Assembly: GCF_016107305.1 (NCBI RefSeq)
Contig: NZ_RCVR01000039.1
Location: 1-43,430 of the forward strand
Direction of reading: 5' to 3'
DNA length: 43,430 bases
Source: Roseomonas sp. KE2513
GTDB lineage: Bacteria > Pseudomonadota > Alphaproteobacteria > Acetobacterales > Acetobacteraceae
Under the pieces are notes generated by a model that was not told the origin of the DNA, did no database searches, and worked only from the letters and a program-made list of their open reading frames with translations. Below, piece after piece: positions 1-7,760 of the stretch (positions are counted from its first letter, which is position 1; the number at the start of each line of letters is the position of its first letter). Made by a program: the position numbers and the translations under genes.

Positions 1-1
1 T

Positions 2-805
2 TCAGGAGAAGTCCCCATCGCCTCACCAACACCCCTTCAGGCCCGGCCGCGGCCGAGTTCCCTCGGCGCGCTTCGCGCACTCGTGCCGATCATCACCGCC
101 GAGGCGGCCGAGGTCGATCATGACGGCGCCTTTCCCGCGGGGTCGGTGGCTGCACTCCGCGAGGCGGGGCTCCTCGCCGCGCCGCTGGCCACACGGCTGG
201 GCGGCCAGGGCTGGGGCCTGGAACCCGACGCCTCCCACGATACCGCGACGGCACTGCGGCTGATCGGTCGCGCGAACCTTCCTCTCGGGCGGCTCTTCGA
301 AGGGCACGTCAACGCGCTCCGCCTCGTCCAGCGGCGCGGCTCCCCGGCCGCGCTGCGCCTTGCCGCCGAGGAAGCCCATGCCGGGCTCCTCTTCGGGGTC
401 TGGAATACAGAGGCGCCCGGCGAGGCGTCGCTGATCCTGAACAAGGATGGCGCACTTCAAGGACGCAAAATCTTTTGTTCCGGCGCCGGTCACGTCGCCC
501 GCGCCCTCGTCACGGCCCGCAACGCCTCAGATCTCGCTGCGCCTCCCATTATGGTCCTCGCGCCACTCGGGCCGGAAGAGCGGGCAGACCTCTCACCTTG
601 GTCAGCGCAGGGCATGCGCGCCTCGGCCACGGGCACGGTGGACTTCACCGGCCTGGTCCCAGGCGAGGCACGCCTGATCGGAGATCGCCCGCCGCCGGCG
701 AGGCTGGGGCCGACCTCTGGCGCAACAACCCGACTAAGCGCATCTGGGGCGAGCCGGAGGACAAGGATCGGTCGCCGAGGTGACCGCCATTACCGCCGGG
801 CGTGA
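2..805 (+). pseudogene. Acyl-CoA dehydrogenase family, truncated and chimeric
   Basis: The frame is open to the left edge; the first usable start is GTG at 83, so the true start may lie outside the window. Residues 1 to about 200 (from GTG) read like the N-terminal and middle domains of an acyl-CoA dehydrogenase-like flavoprotein: an N-terminal helical part with AALREAGLLAAPL, then a substrate/FAD region with FGVWNTEAPGE and VDFTGLVPGEARLIG. Family members are near 380 residues. Here homology-like sequence stops near base 685 and the frame runs into a low-complexity Arg/Ser tail to 805, so the C-terminal helical bundle that completes the FAD site is absent. The junction looks like a deletion or rearrangement. 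A functional enzyme is unlikely. Confidence 0.55.
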
Positions 806-978
806 CGGGCGGAGTTACACGAAGGCACAGGCGGCGTAGCACCTTGAGGGCGGCCTCGTGCCCAATCCCGACGCGGTGGGCCGCTGCTCAAGTGCCTGAA
901 AGCGGACCTCTGACTCCTCAGCCCGCTTGACCATGGCGGGCAGGGAGCAGGCCAGCGCCCCCTCCCATCCGCATGGTT
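686..978. other. Unassigned stretch between broken dehydrogenase and monooxygenase
   Basis: No complete gene is visible. One plus-strand frame reads ADLWRNNPTKRIWGEPEDKD and stops at 783; another reads EVTAITAGRDGRSYTKAQAA and stops near 839. Both look like scraps of protein-coding sequence of unknown origin joined to the truncated dehydrogenase. I cannot assign them to a family. Confidence 0.3.
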
Positions 979-2526
979 TCACGCCGCTGCCCGGAGCGCC
1001 TCCGCCTTGAGACCCTCCCAACGCGCTGTCTCCTCGTCCGTCATGCCTGGCGCCGAGATGCAGCCAAAGGCAGCAGCGTCCGCCGCTGTCCGCGCCGTGG
1101 CATCGCCGCGCCGGTCCGGCCCGACCAGACGGAAGGAGGCGGGCGAGAGGGGACCAAAGAGCAGCGCGCGGCGCAGTTCTGGCCAGCGGTCCGGCTCCGG
1201 CTCCACGCCCGCGTTCCGCGCGAAGAGCAGGGCCATGGCGTGCATCGGTACGGCCTGAGGCCCATCACGGCGTGCCCGGCACGCGGCGAGGCCGGCCGCC
1301 ATTGCCGCGGCGACCGGCGCCGCGACCGACCCTGACCAAGTATAGGCCAGCCAGCGCGCCTGCAGCTCTAGCACCGGGAAGAACGGGCCGACCTGATCGA
1401 AAAGGCCGAGGAAGGCAAGACCCTCGAGTTCCGGGTGGAAGGTGTGGTCGTGCAGGTCGATGTGCTGGTCATCCAGGCCGAGCGCCTGAGCGATCTCCGG
1501 TGCGAGGAACGGCAGCGAAAGGCCATAGCCGGTGCCGAGCAGGAGCGCGTCCGCCGTCTCCGAGCTGCCGTCGGCGAAGCGCAGCTCACGCCCGGCCACA
1601 TCGGAGATCCAAGGGCGGATGCGGATGCGCCCCTCTGCGACGAGGCAGAGGAAGTGCTGAGACTGGGTCAGGCCTGCCGCGAAGATGTCGGCGTCAGGGG
1701 GTGGCGCGCCGACCTGCTCCGGGTTGCCTGCGCTCGATAGCACCAAGTTCCTCAACGCCTCCGCGGCGGCCGCAGGCGGCATGACGGTCCCGGCCAGCGC
1801 CCCAAAGCGCGTGAAGGCGACGTGATCGGTGGGCACGCCCGCAGTCAGCTTCTGCAGCACGTAGCGCTGCCGGCGCTGCGTCAGCGTCACCCGCCGCGCC
1901 CCGAAAAGCGCCAGTTCCGACGCGATCTCGAGTGCGCTGATCGAGCAGCCGGCGACGACGACGGAGCGGTCTCGGTAGCCGGCAGGCCCAGCGTAGTCGA
2001 AGCTGTGCAGCACGCCGCCGTCACCGGCAAAGCTGCCGAGCCCGGGAATGGCGGGCAGCAACGGCGCGTTGTAGCGGCCCGTGGCGACCACGACGCGCTC
2101 AAAGACCTCGGCGCGTTCCTCCCGGCCGCGCCGAGACCGCAGGGCCCATCCCCGCCCCCCTGGCGCGCGCGCGAGGTGCTCGACACTGGTCCCGAACCGG
2201 ATGCGCGGCAGGAGGCCGGCCTGGGCGGCGTAGCGGCGCAGGTACTCCAGCACCTCCTCCTGCGCCGGGAAAACTGGCGTGCCCGGCAGGTGATCCAGGT
2301 CAGCGAAGGCCGTCAGAACGCGGCTCGTGTTAGTGCGCATACCCGGCCAAACGCCGCTCATCGGCGAGGCCGCGTTCCACTGGCCGCCGAGATCTTCCGC
2401 GGCCTCGAACAGCACGGGCGCGAAGCCCTGGCGCGCCAGCCAGGCACCGGCCGCGAGGCCCGCAGGGCCGGCGCCGATGACCGCGACCTCGCGCGGTGCC
2501 ATGACAATGAAATCCCGCTCGTTCAT
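979..2526 (-). CDS. FAD-dependent flavin-containing monooxygenase (FMO-like)
   Basis: A 515-residue NAD(P)H/FAD oxidoreductase of the flavin monooxygenase type, which would insert oxygen into a soft nucleophile or ketone. Visible motifs: FAD Rossmann motif GAGPAG at residues 18-23, a glutamate-ending second strand (VLFEAAEDLGGQWN), an FMO-fingerprint-like FxG...HSFDY near residue 165, a second dinucleotide motif VVVAGCSISALEIA, and an ATG-type motif LLLGTGYGLSLPF. The length fits the family. The ATG at 2526 is preceded by AGGAGG about 7 bases upstream; an alternative ATG lies eight codons inside. It is divergent from the PPOX/GAF pair with 129 bp between, suggesting shared control through the TTCCTAA repeats. 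The substrate is unknown. Confidence 0.85.
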   Translation of the reverse strand: MNERDFIVMAPREVAVIGAGPAGLAAGAWLARQGFAPVLFEAAEDLGGQWNAASPMSGVWPGMRTNTSRVLTAFADLDHLPGTPVFPAQEEVLEYLRRYAAQAGLLPRIRFGTSVEHLARAPGGRGWALRSRRGREERAEVFERVVVATGRYNAPLLPAIPGLGSFAGDGGVLHSFDYAGPAGYRDRSVVVAGCSISALEIASELALFGARRVTLTQRRQRYVLQKLTAGVPTDHVAFTRFGALAGTVMPPAAAAEALRNLVLSSAGNPEQVGAPPPDADIFAAGLTQSQHFLCLVAEGRIRIRPWISDVAGRELRFADGSSETADALLLGTGYGLSLPFLAPEIAQALGLDDQHIDLHDHTFHPELEGLAFLGLFDQVGPFFPVLELQARWLAYTWSGSVAAPVAAAMAAGLAACRARRDGPQAVPMHAMALLFARNAGVEPEPDRWPELRRALLFGPLSPASFRLVGPDRRGDATARTAADAAAFGCISAPGMTDEETARWEGLKAEALRAAA

Positions 2527-2585
2527 CTCGGCCCTCCTCAGCCGTGGTGATCTGCCGGATTCCTAGCCGCGGCTGCCGCCGGACC

Positions 2586-2636
2586 GCTTCCTAAGTCTTT
2601 CCTAAACGCGCCTTGCGCTTCCTAAGACTTTCCTAT
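2586..2636. promoter_or_regulatory. Four phased TTCCTAA direct repeats, putative operator
   Basis: TTCCTAA occurs at 2588, 2599 and 2619, and TTCCTAT at 2630, all in one orientation with spacings 11, 20 and 11. They form two 19-base copies, GCTTCCTAAGTCTTTCCTA (2586-2604) and a one-mismatch copy at 2617-2635, exactly 31 bp apart. All four elements thus face nearly the same side of the helix. The array lies between the divergent monooxygenase (start 2526) and the PPOX gene (start 2656). Tandem direct repeats at 10-11 bp are the usual target of OmpR-type winged-helix proteins. That the regulator encoded at 3144-4484 binds here is inference. Confidence 0.55.
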
Positions 2637-2655
2637 CTGCCTTAGCCTCCGTACC

Positions 2656-3147
2656 ATGCGGTCCACCCTGAGCGGCCTGATCGACACGGATCTGGCCACC
2701 TTCCTTGAGTCACCGGTCATGATCATTCTCGGCACGGGCGAGGAGGGCATGCCTGAGATCGGACGTGGGCTTGGCGCCGCAGTCCAGGAGGACGGCACGG
2801 CGCTGCAGGTGATCGTCTCCGCCTGGCAGTGGCCCGGGACGGTGGCGAACGCGCGCATGAACGGGCGGATCGCGGCCACCTTCGCCCGGCCCGCCGATTA
2901 TGTGACATACCAGGTGAAAGGACGCGTGGACCTCGTCGCGCCGCCGACGCCCGCGCTCCGGGCCTGCGCAATGCGCTACGCCACGCGGATCTCGGCGGCA
3001 CTGGCGGAGCTCGGACTGGCGCCGGAGCGCACGGCACCCTGGCGTTCCGATCGCGATCTCGTCGCGCTCCGCATCCGGCCCGAGCAGGTCTTCGTACAGA
3101 CACCCGGTCCCCGGGCCGGCAGCCTCGTCGCGGAGCGCCGCGGATGA
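2656..3147 (+). CDS. Pyridoxamine 5'-phosphate oxidase-like split-barrel protein
   Basis: A 163-residue small flavin-binding split-barrel protein of the PPOX-like superfamily. It starts with a short helix (LIDTDLATFLESPVMIILGT), followed by alternating strands, including VIVSAWQWPGTVANARMNGRIAATFARP and YVTYQVKGRV, typical of the FMN-binding barrel core. Such proteins bind FMN, F420 or heme, and many have no assigned reaction, so the name is structural only. The ATG at 2656 has no strong Shine-Dalgarno sequence. The stop codon overlaps the next ATG (ATGA at 3144-3147), implying translational coupling and a joint role with the PPOX-GAF protein. No signal peptide is seen, so it is cytoplasmic. 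Confidence 0.7.
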   Translation: MRSTLSGLIDTDLATFLESPVMIILGTGEEGMPEIGRGLGAAVQEDGTALQVIVSAWQWPGTVANARMNGRIAATFARPADYVTYQVKGRVDLVAPPTPALRACAMRYATRISAALAELGLAPERTAPWRSDRDLVALRIRPEQVFVQTPGPRAGSLVAERRG

Positions 3148-4484
3148 CGCTCTCTCTCGCTGCACTCGACGCGTGCTTCGAGGGCGTGGTGCCCTCCATC
3201 CTTTGCACCCTCGCCGCGGACGGCACCCCGAACGTCTCCTACCTCTCCCATGTCACACGGCTGGGCGAGGCGCAGGTCGCGCTCTCCAACCAGTTCTTCT
3301 CGAAAACGGCGGCGAACCTGCGCGCGAATGCCCGGGCCGCGCTGCTGGTGGTCGATCCGACAGACAGCGCGCAATACCGGCTGGACATCCTCTATCGCAG
3401 CAGCCTTCAGGACGGTCCGACCTTCGGGCGCATGGCCGCGGATCTGCGCGCGACAAGCGCGCAGCTCGGCATGGACAGCGTGATGCGGCTGCGCGCCGCG
3501 GCCGTCTTCGATGTTCTGAGCGTGCAGCACGTGCGTGGCGGTCGCGCCGAGGCGGCGCCGGGCCGCACCCCAGGCCAGGCCCTGGCGCGCGCGCTCGCCG
3601 TCACCGGGGCGCTCACGCGCGCGACGGAGCTGGCCGGCGTCGTGGATGCCGTGCTGGACGCACTGGCGGCGGCCTTCGGGCATGAGGCGAGTCTCGTGCT
3701 GCTGCATGACCCCGGACGGGGCTGCCTTCTCGCGCTCGGCAGCCGTGGCTATGGGACGAGCGGGATCGGCGCCGAGGTGCCGCTCGGAGAGGGGCTGATC
3801 GGCCTTGCCGCGCAAGAGTGCCGCGTCCTGCGCGTGGGCGATGCGAGCCGCCTACGCCGCTACGGTGCCGCCATCAGGGCCAGCTCGGAGCACGAGGCAC
3901 GAACGCGGTCCGTCGCCCTGCCGCACCTGCCGGCGGCCATGAGTCAGGTTGCGGTGCCGATGGAGGTGCAGGGACATCTGCGGGGCGTGCTGTTCCTCGA
4001 GAGCACCCGGCGCATGGCCTTTGATGCCGAGGACGCGATCGCGCTCTCCCTGGTAGCGCGGCAACTCGGGATGGCGATCGCCCTCGCCGAGGCCGAGGCC
4101 GCGGAAGCTTCGGTCGCCAGCCCAAAGGATGCGGCGCCCCGCGCGACGGAGCGCCGCATCGGGGTGGTGCACCACGCGCAGGACGACAGCGTGTTCATCG
4201 AACGCGCATACCTGGTGAAGGGGGTGCCCGGCCGTTTGCTGATGTGGATGCTCGATGCCTACCGTGTGGAGGGCCGGGTGGATTTCACGAACCGTGAGAT
4301 CCGCGCCGATGCCGCGCTGCGCCTGCCGGAGCTAAAGGACAACCTGGAGACAAGGCTCCTCCTGCTTCAGCGGCGGCTGGAGGAGAAGCAGGCGCCGATC
4401 CGTCTTCTGCGCCCGGGGGGCGGCCGCATCCAACTGGAGGTGCAGGGGCATCTGGCCGTCAGCTCAAAGGCCTCGTCGGGCTGA
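3144..4484 (+). CDS. PPOX-GAF-winged-helix protein, putative one-component regulator
   Basis: A 446-residue protein beginning at the ATG that overlaps the preceding stop. Residues 1-130 form a second PPOX-like split barrel (GVVPSILCTLAADGTPNVSY, then NQFFSKTAANLRANARAALLVVDP). Residues about 155-315 resemble a GAF ligand- or redox-sensing domain (HEASLVLLHDPGRGCLLALG, VPLGEGLIGLAA, HLRGVLFLES). Residues about 345-435 look like a winged helix of OmpR shape: YLVKGVPGRLLMWMLDAY, FTNREIRAD, LETRLLLLQRRLEEK, then a Gly/Arg wing (RPGGGRIQLEV). The order suggests flavin or heme sensing coupled to DNA binding. The adjacent phased direct repeats would be a natural target. The sensor/effector reading is inference; the domain reading is from the sequence. 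Confidence 0.65.
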   Translation: MTLSLAALDACFEGVVPSILCTLAADGTPNVSYLSHVTRLGEAQVALSNQFFSKTAANLRANARAALLVVDPTDSAQYRLDILYRSSLQDGPTFGRMAADLRATSAQLGMDSVMRLRAAAVFDVLSVQHVRGGRAEAAPGRTPGQALARALAVTGALTRATELAGVVDAVLDALAAAFGHEASLVLLHDPGRGCLLALGSRGYGTSGIGAEVPLGEGLIGLAAQECRVLRVGDASRLRRYGAAIRASSEHEARTRSVALPHLPAAMSQVAVPMEVQGHLRGVLFLESTRRMAFDAEDAIALSLVARQLGMAIALAEAEAAEASVASPKDAAPRATERRIGVVHHAQDDSVFIERAYLVKGVPGRLLMWMLDAYRVEGRVDFTNREIRADAALRLPELKDNLETRLLLLQRRLEEKQAPIRLLRPGGGRIQLEVQGHLAVSSKASSG

Positions 4485-4780
4485 TAGGAGACGCGGGCAG
4501 AACACCGAGGCAGTCCCTGACCGCGTGCCCGCTGACCACTCCCACGCGGCGGAGTAGCTCGCGGCCAGCAGCGAAGGTCCACGCCCATCCTGTCTGCTCC
4601 GGCGGCTGCCGCGCCGCTATCGGCCAGACCTCTCCATCGGCTCGGCGCTCAAGGCGGACGGAGGAAGCAGCTTCTGGACGGCTGAGAAGTGAATCGTGCG
4701 ACCGGAACGGGCAGGACAGTGAGGGCCCACCTCGCAGCAGGTCGGATCGGCGGCCACCTGATCGCTCGAAGCCAGCCTCG
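4485..4780. other. No recognisable gene
   Basis: This stretch follows the GAF regulator gene and leads into the broken Bug gene. A minus-strand frame stays open across it but shows no family signature I recognise. No promoter or terminator is evident. Confidence 0.4.
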
Positions 4781-5328
4781 TGGTCTAACCGGCCTGATTG
4801 CTGCATCGCGGATGATCCCGGCATAGCGCGCCGTCTCCGAACCGACGAAGTCACGAAAGGATGCCGGATTTTTCGGCATGGTACTGCCGCCCAGTCGCGC
4901 AAGCTCCTCCCGGCCCCCATCGTCAGAGAGCCTCTCGTTCACCGCCGCATTCAGGCGCGCCACCGTCTCTTCCAGTGTGCCCCGCGGAGCGCCCAAGCCG
5001 AACCAGGAGCCGCCCTCATAGCCAGCAGCACCTCGGCCACGTCAGGGTTTCCGGCAAGACCCCGGCTCGTGCCGGACCCATCGTGGCGAGTGGGATCAGC
5101 CGTCCGGCCCGGACATGCGGCATCGAGGAGGGCGCGGGATCGAACATCACCTGCACGCGTCCTTCCAACAGAGCGGCGAGCGCCTGTGCCGATCTCAGGT
5201 ATAGGGCCAGGGCAAGCCACCCCCGGCCGTGTGCGAGAGCAGCTCGATCGCGACGTGCTGGGGTGTTCCGGTGCCCGTATACGGATCAGCTCCAGCACCG
5301 ACCGCACTGGCAAGGAGGGGTGCACCTC
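4780..5328 (-). pseudogene. Broken Bug (TctC) solute-binding protein gene
   Basis: Read on the minus strand, fragments of one Bug-family periplasmic receptor appear in order but in different frames. HPSLPVRSVLELI lies near 5290-5327; AQALAALLEGRVQVMFDPAP and HVRAGRLIPLATMG near 5090-5190; GAPRGTLEETVARLNAAVNE and the C-terminal ASFRDFVGSETARYAGIIRD near 4800-4996. The signal peptide and first third are missing, at least two frameshifts separate the pieces, and the usual stop after the final IRP-type motif is lost. The gene is dead. It is one of seven Bug loci in the window. Confidence 0.75.
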
Positions 5329-5440
5329 TCCTCCGCCCCACGCTCCATTGGGACACCCCGCAAGCGGACGGTATCCGCGGATGGGGTGCACGATAGCGGC
5401 AGAGACGGTGGATGCCGCTGGTCCTGGCCGGGATGGTCGA

Positions 5441-6315
5441 ATGTCGCGGCAGCGCAAACGGGACGCGGTGCTGCGGCTGCTCCGGGGCGAGGACCTGGGG
5501 ACGGTCTCGCGGGCGCTAGGTGTCACGGCGGCGATCCTGAGCGGCTGGCGAGGCGAGCCTGGCCACGCGACCTGCTGATGGCGAGGCGCTGGAGAGCGAA
5601 CGTCTCAAGGCCAGGCTGGGCGAGATGCTGCTAGAGCGCGAGTTGCTGGAGGCCAAGGTCGCGGCGCTCGAGGGCGGCCGCCCTTTGGTCCGGCGGAGGT
5701 CACGGCCATGAGCCTGACCTGCTCGCCCGGCAGCGGCAGGGCCTATGGCCTGGCGCGAGGATGCCGGGTCTGGCGGGCAGCCCGTGCCACGGTCTACCGC
5801 CATCGCCTGCCACCCCGAACGGAGCCGCCCAGGCAGCCGGGGCCGGTCGGGTCCATGCCGGATCCGGAGTTGGTCGAGACGATCCGGCCTGTCCTCGCGG
5901 CCAGCCCCTTCCACGGCGAGGGTCACCGCAAGGTCTGGGCAAGGCTGCGCAAGCACGACCTGCTCGCCCCCTCTCGGGTCGCAGCCCCTGAGGCTCGCGC
6001 AACCACGACGGCACCATCATCCCTGACACGGTGGACGCCATGTGGGGCACGGACATGACCAGCACCTGGACGGCTGAGGGCCAGGCGGCGGTATTCGTCG
6101 CCGTCGACCACCACAGCGCCGGGTGCGTCGGCCTGCATGCCGCCCGGCGCGGCACCCGCTTTGAGGCGCTGGAACCCTTCAGGCAGGCCTGCGCCAGCAC
6201 TTCGACGGCTTCGCCAAGGACATCGCGGAGTACATGTCGGACGCCTTCCAGGGCGAGCTGACGTTCCTCGGCATAGAGAGTTCGCCCGTCTTCGTGCGAG
6301 GGGTAGAGCGGCTTT
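5441..6315 (+). mobile_element. IS3-family insertion sequence remnant (orfA/orfB)
   Basis: orfA starts at ATG 5441 (MSRQRKRDAVLRLLRGEDLG, a helix-turn-helix transposase N-terminus). It continues after a small deletion near 5550 as EALESERLKARLGEMLLERE and LLEAKVAALEGGRP, with a leucine-zipper-like heptad pattern, ending at 5711. orfB begins at ATG 5708, overlapping orfA by ATGA as is usual in IS3 elements (VCRVWRAARATVYRHR-like start, FHGEGHRKVWARLR). An internal stretch is deleted near 5950, then the integrase core reappears in other frames (MWGTDMTSTWTAEGQAAVF, FVAVDHHSAGCVGLHAAR, YMSDAFQGELTFLGIESSP). The C-terminus carrying the last acidic catalytic residue is lost. I could not define terminal inverted repeats. 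Confidence 0.8.
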
Positions 6316-6384
6316 GTCAGCATGGCCGCGTCCTGGGAGCACCGGCAGAGGATGCCAAGGCAAGAGACCGTGGCCACCATCGAC

Positions 6385-6836
6385 TAGTCTGACTCACCGG
6401 ACCCCTCCTGGCGGCCGGAGCGGTGCCACATCGACTGGCTGCGGAGCACGCTGGCGGTGAGCGGGCCTTGCGAGGAGGTGGCGCGGTTCCGGGCCGTGGC
6501 CGCAGGCTCGGGCCAGAGGAGGGGGAGAGCCGGGCCTGGCTCGCCGGGCACTGGGGCGTGACCCGTCTGCTCCGGCATGTCGAGGAGCTGCCCGGCAAGC
6601 TGGATGGGCGCAGGAAGAAGATGGCCGATTTCAGAGTGGGCTTCTGGTCGGCCGACTGGTCGCTCTGGCAGGCGCTGCTGCGGCTGCGACGGAGCTGGCC
6701 CGAGCTCCTCTTTGTGCTCGTGCCTGACTACGCGCCCGGCGGGATGGAAGGGCAGGGTGGGACAGCCGCGGAGGCGAGCCCTGGCGAGAAGACTGATCCC
6801 TCCTCGGTGAGTCGGGCCCGGCCACGTCGTGGCTGA
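6385..6836 (+). pseudogene. Broken hypothetical gene upstream of scpA remnant
   Basis: Two pieces in different frames seem to come from one protein. The first (6390 to about 6500) reads CHIDWLRSTLAVSGPCEEVARFRAVAAG, with the C..N/W.L.V.G..EEV..F pattern seen in phage/plasmid Api92-like ferredoxin-fold proteins. The second (about 6520-6836) reads AWLAGHWGVTRLLRHVEELPG, FRVGFWSADWSLWQALLRLR and WPELLFVLVPDY. A middle part appears to be deleted. The stop overlaps the GTG of the scpA remnant, so the two were probably one operon. Function is unknown, and the Api92-like comparison is tentative. Confidence 0.45.
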
Positions 6837-7645
6837 GGCGCTCGCCCTGGACGGGGACGTCGGCGGAGAGGAGCAGGGGAGGGACGATCTCGAGATCGGC
6901 CAGAGCAACGCCCCCCCGCACCTTCGGGTAGAGGGCTACGAAGGGCCGCTCGACTTCCTGCTGGAGTGGTGCGCCGCCAGTGGGTAGACCTCGGCCCGCT
7001 CTCCATCCTGACGCTCACCGACCAGCTGGTGAGCGCCATAGAGAACAGCGGCAGGGCGCTCGGCTGGAGCGGCGGGCGGACTGGCTGATCATGGCAAGTC
7101 AGCTCCTGCTGCTCAAGGCGCAGCTGCTGGCGCCGGTCGGCACGGGGACCTCCAAGGAGGCAAACGAGGAGGCGAGGCGTCTTCTTGAGCAGCTGGACGC
7201 GCTTGCCCGTGCACGGGCCGGCGCCGAGTGGCTCGCCGCACCGCCGCACCGCCGCACCGCCGCACCGCCGCGCCGCCGCAGCTCGGGAGAGAGGTGTTTG
7301 CGGGAGGGCAGGGTGACCAGCCAGCCCCACGACCCCAAGCAGAGCTGTACGTGGCCTTCCTCGGGGCAACCCTCGCGATGCTGGAGAGGCGGGAAGGGCA
7401 GGGGGCGGACTCGCCACCTAGCTACTGCCCCACCCGACCTCTGGCGCATCTCCGATGCTTGGCAGCGCATCAAGGAACTCCTTCATCAGAGCCCCACGAG
7501 CCTTCCCCTCGAGCGCTGCTCTCCGCCAATCCCTTCAGACAGCCCCATTCAACAGCTCTAGGCTCGGGCGGCCATAGCCAGCACCCTTGTATCCGGGCTG
7601 GAACTTTCCCATAGCGGAGTGCTCGACATCCATTAGAGAGAGCCG
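6829..7645 (+). pseudogene. scpA: Broken scpA (segregation and condensation protein A family)
   Basis: The reading frame from GTG 6829 contains the ScpA N-terminal signature LRVEGYEGPLDFLLE, which in intact family members binds Smc head domains as a kleisin. One missing base near 6967 shifts the frame and VRRQWVDLGPLSILTLTDQL continues. A second shift near 7060 gives LERRADWLIMASQLLLLKAQ. A third occurs across the 8-bp repeat at 7235-7280, after which LGREVFAGGQGDQP and AELYVAFLGATLAMLERREG follow. A fourth near 7430 gives PPDLWRISDAWQRIKELL. A last piece near 7560-7645 reads ARAAIASTLVSGLELSHSGV. With four or more shifts the gene is inactive here. A plasmid- or chromid-borne scpA copy is the likely source. 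Confidence 0.7.
7235..7280 (+). repeat. 8-bp tandem repeat (GCCGCACC), about 5.75 copies
   Basis: Four exact copies of GCCGCACC at 7235-7266, one with A to G (7267-7274) and a partial copy to 7280. The unit is not a multiple of three, so each gain or loss shifts the frame. scpA-like coding sequence is in one frame before the tract (ending GAEWLAA) and another after it (PQLGREVF). Removing one or four units would bring the two sides into one frame. Confidence 0.9.
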
Positions 7646-7760
7646 TGAGGTCCTGTAAGCATGGCGGCCTGTTCGGCATAGCGCGAGGTCCACCACGGCG
7701 ATCTCCGAGGATGGGGCGAGATGCTGTATCTTGTTGGCAGCAAGGGAGGAACGAAGAACC

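Noticed and set aside
7235-7280. Tandem GCCGCACC units as a CRISPR or origin iteron array
   Set aside because: Units are contiguous without spacers, lie inside a protein-coding remnant, and there is no replication gene or AT-rich stretch beside them.
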